Position numbers and translations under genes: made by a program. From Haloglomus irregulare (GTDB lineage Archaea > Halobacteriota > Halobacteria > Halobacteriales > Haloarculaceae): 64,000 nucleotides of DNA. Every line of letters begins with the position of its first letter. Position 1 is the first letter of the stretch. The stretch is from positions 411,378 to 475,377 of the forward strand of contig NZ_QMDX01000002.1 of NCBI RefSeq assembly GCF_007421925.1, in the 5' to 3' direction. The notes under the pieces were generated by a model. The model was not told where the DNA came from. It saw only the letters and a list, made by a program, of their open reading frames with translations, and searched no databases. Shown here one piece after another: positions 63,931 to 64,000 of this stretch.

Positions 63931-64000
63931 CCCAGTAGCTCCCGTGCGATGATGTTTTTCTGGATCTCGGTGGTGCCCTCGTAGATCTGGGTGATCTTGG
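63927..64000 (-). CDS. Acyl-CoA dehydrogenase, C-terminal fragment at window edge
   Basis: The 23 visible residues, KITQIYEGTTEIQKNIIARE followed by LLG, are the well-conserved end of acyl-CoA dehydrogenases, with the catalytic-loop Glu-containing IYEGTTEIQ. The rest lies beyond base 64000. The enzyme would use FAD to oxidise acyl-CoA in fatty-acid or branched-chain catabolism. Confidence 0.88.
   Translation of the reverse strand, partial: KITQIYEGTTEIQKNIIARELLG

Noticed and set aside
1..64000. CRISPR arrays, rRNA genes, integrase/attachment sites
   Set aside because: No regularly spaced direct repeats, no rRNA sequence and no integrase were seen; only one tRNA gene is present, with no repeated 3' end nearby.

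Overview
The window is haloarchaeal chromosomal or large-replicon DNA. The evidence is very high GC with long antisense mirror frames, acidic Asp/Glu-rich proteins, TATA boxes 25-30 bases ahead of near-leaderless starts, and many families typical of Halobacteria (HalX response regulator, bacterio-opsin-activator-type regulator, 7TM histidine kinase, UPF0058, DUF2270, DUF63-like, Orc1/Cdc6, formate-dependent PurT). I cannot fix the genus. There is one tRNA gene (Thr, TGT) and no rRNA or CRISPR array.

Layout. 0-5 kb: a branched-chain amino acid (or similar amide/urea) ABC transporter operon livH-livM-livG-livF on the minus strand, converging on a truncated substrate-binding protein gene. 5-8.4 kb: phosphoglycerate kinase, a GNAT acetyltransferase, tRNA-Thr, tiny zinc-finger ORFs and a zinc alcohol dehydrogenase. 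8.4-25 kb: a gene-sparse accessory stretch with a receiver/PAS/histidine kinase, an AAA ATPase, a HAD-like/HEAT-repeat protein next to a von Willebrand A protein, a vanadium-haloperoxidase-type enzyme, and more than 4 kb of decayed DNA that includes a multiply frameshifted nucleoside-deaminase gene. 25-32 kb: a signalling cluster with a winged helix protein, a membrane 'sensor' protein, two histidine kinases, a Bat-like activator and a HalX response regulator. 32-40 kb: small membrane proteins, an ABC exporter, a scar where a tnpB remnant meets a 5'-truncated membrane gene, and a MATE exporter. 40-52 kb: an ornithine-cyclodeaminase-family enzyme, Orc1/Cdc6, a Rad51-like/PolB deletion scar, DHFR next to a Rieske remnant, two more large histidine kinases, a DUF2270 protein and an isocitrate-lyase-family enzyme. 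52-57 kb: an operon for an ATP-dependent hydantoinase/oxoprolinase (HyuA, HyuB) with a cysteine hydrolase, consistent with N-methylhydantoin to N-carbamoylsarcosine to sarcosine. 57-64 kb: thioesterase, carboxymuconolactone-decarboxylase-family protein, an RNase Z-like protein with an altered metal motif, PurT, a frameshifted winged-helix gene, small conserved haloarchaeal genes, and the end of an acyl-CoA dehydrogenase.

Two themes stand out. First, gene decay: about ten truncated, frameshifted or deletion-fused genes can be read by joining frames, so much of the apparently empty DNA is recently dead coding sequence. Second, sensory paralogues: four histidine kinases share nearly the same H-box and C-terminal catalytic core, and two of them have the same 959-residue length and the same receiver-5xPAS-kinase order. 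The least characterised intact module is the HAD/HEAT-vWA pair at 15.3-17.8 kb.
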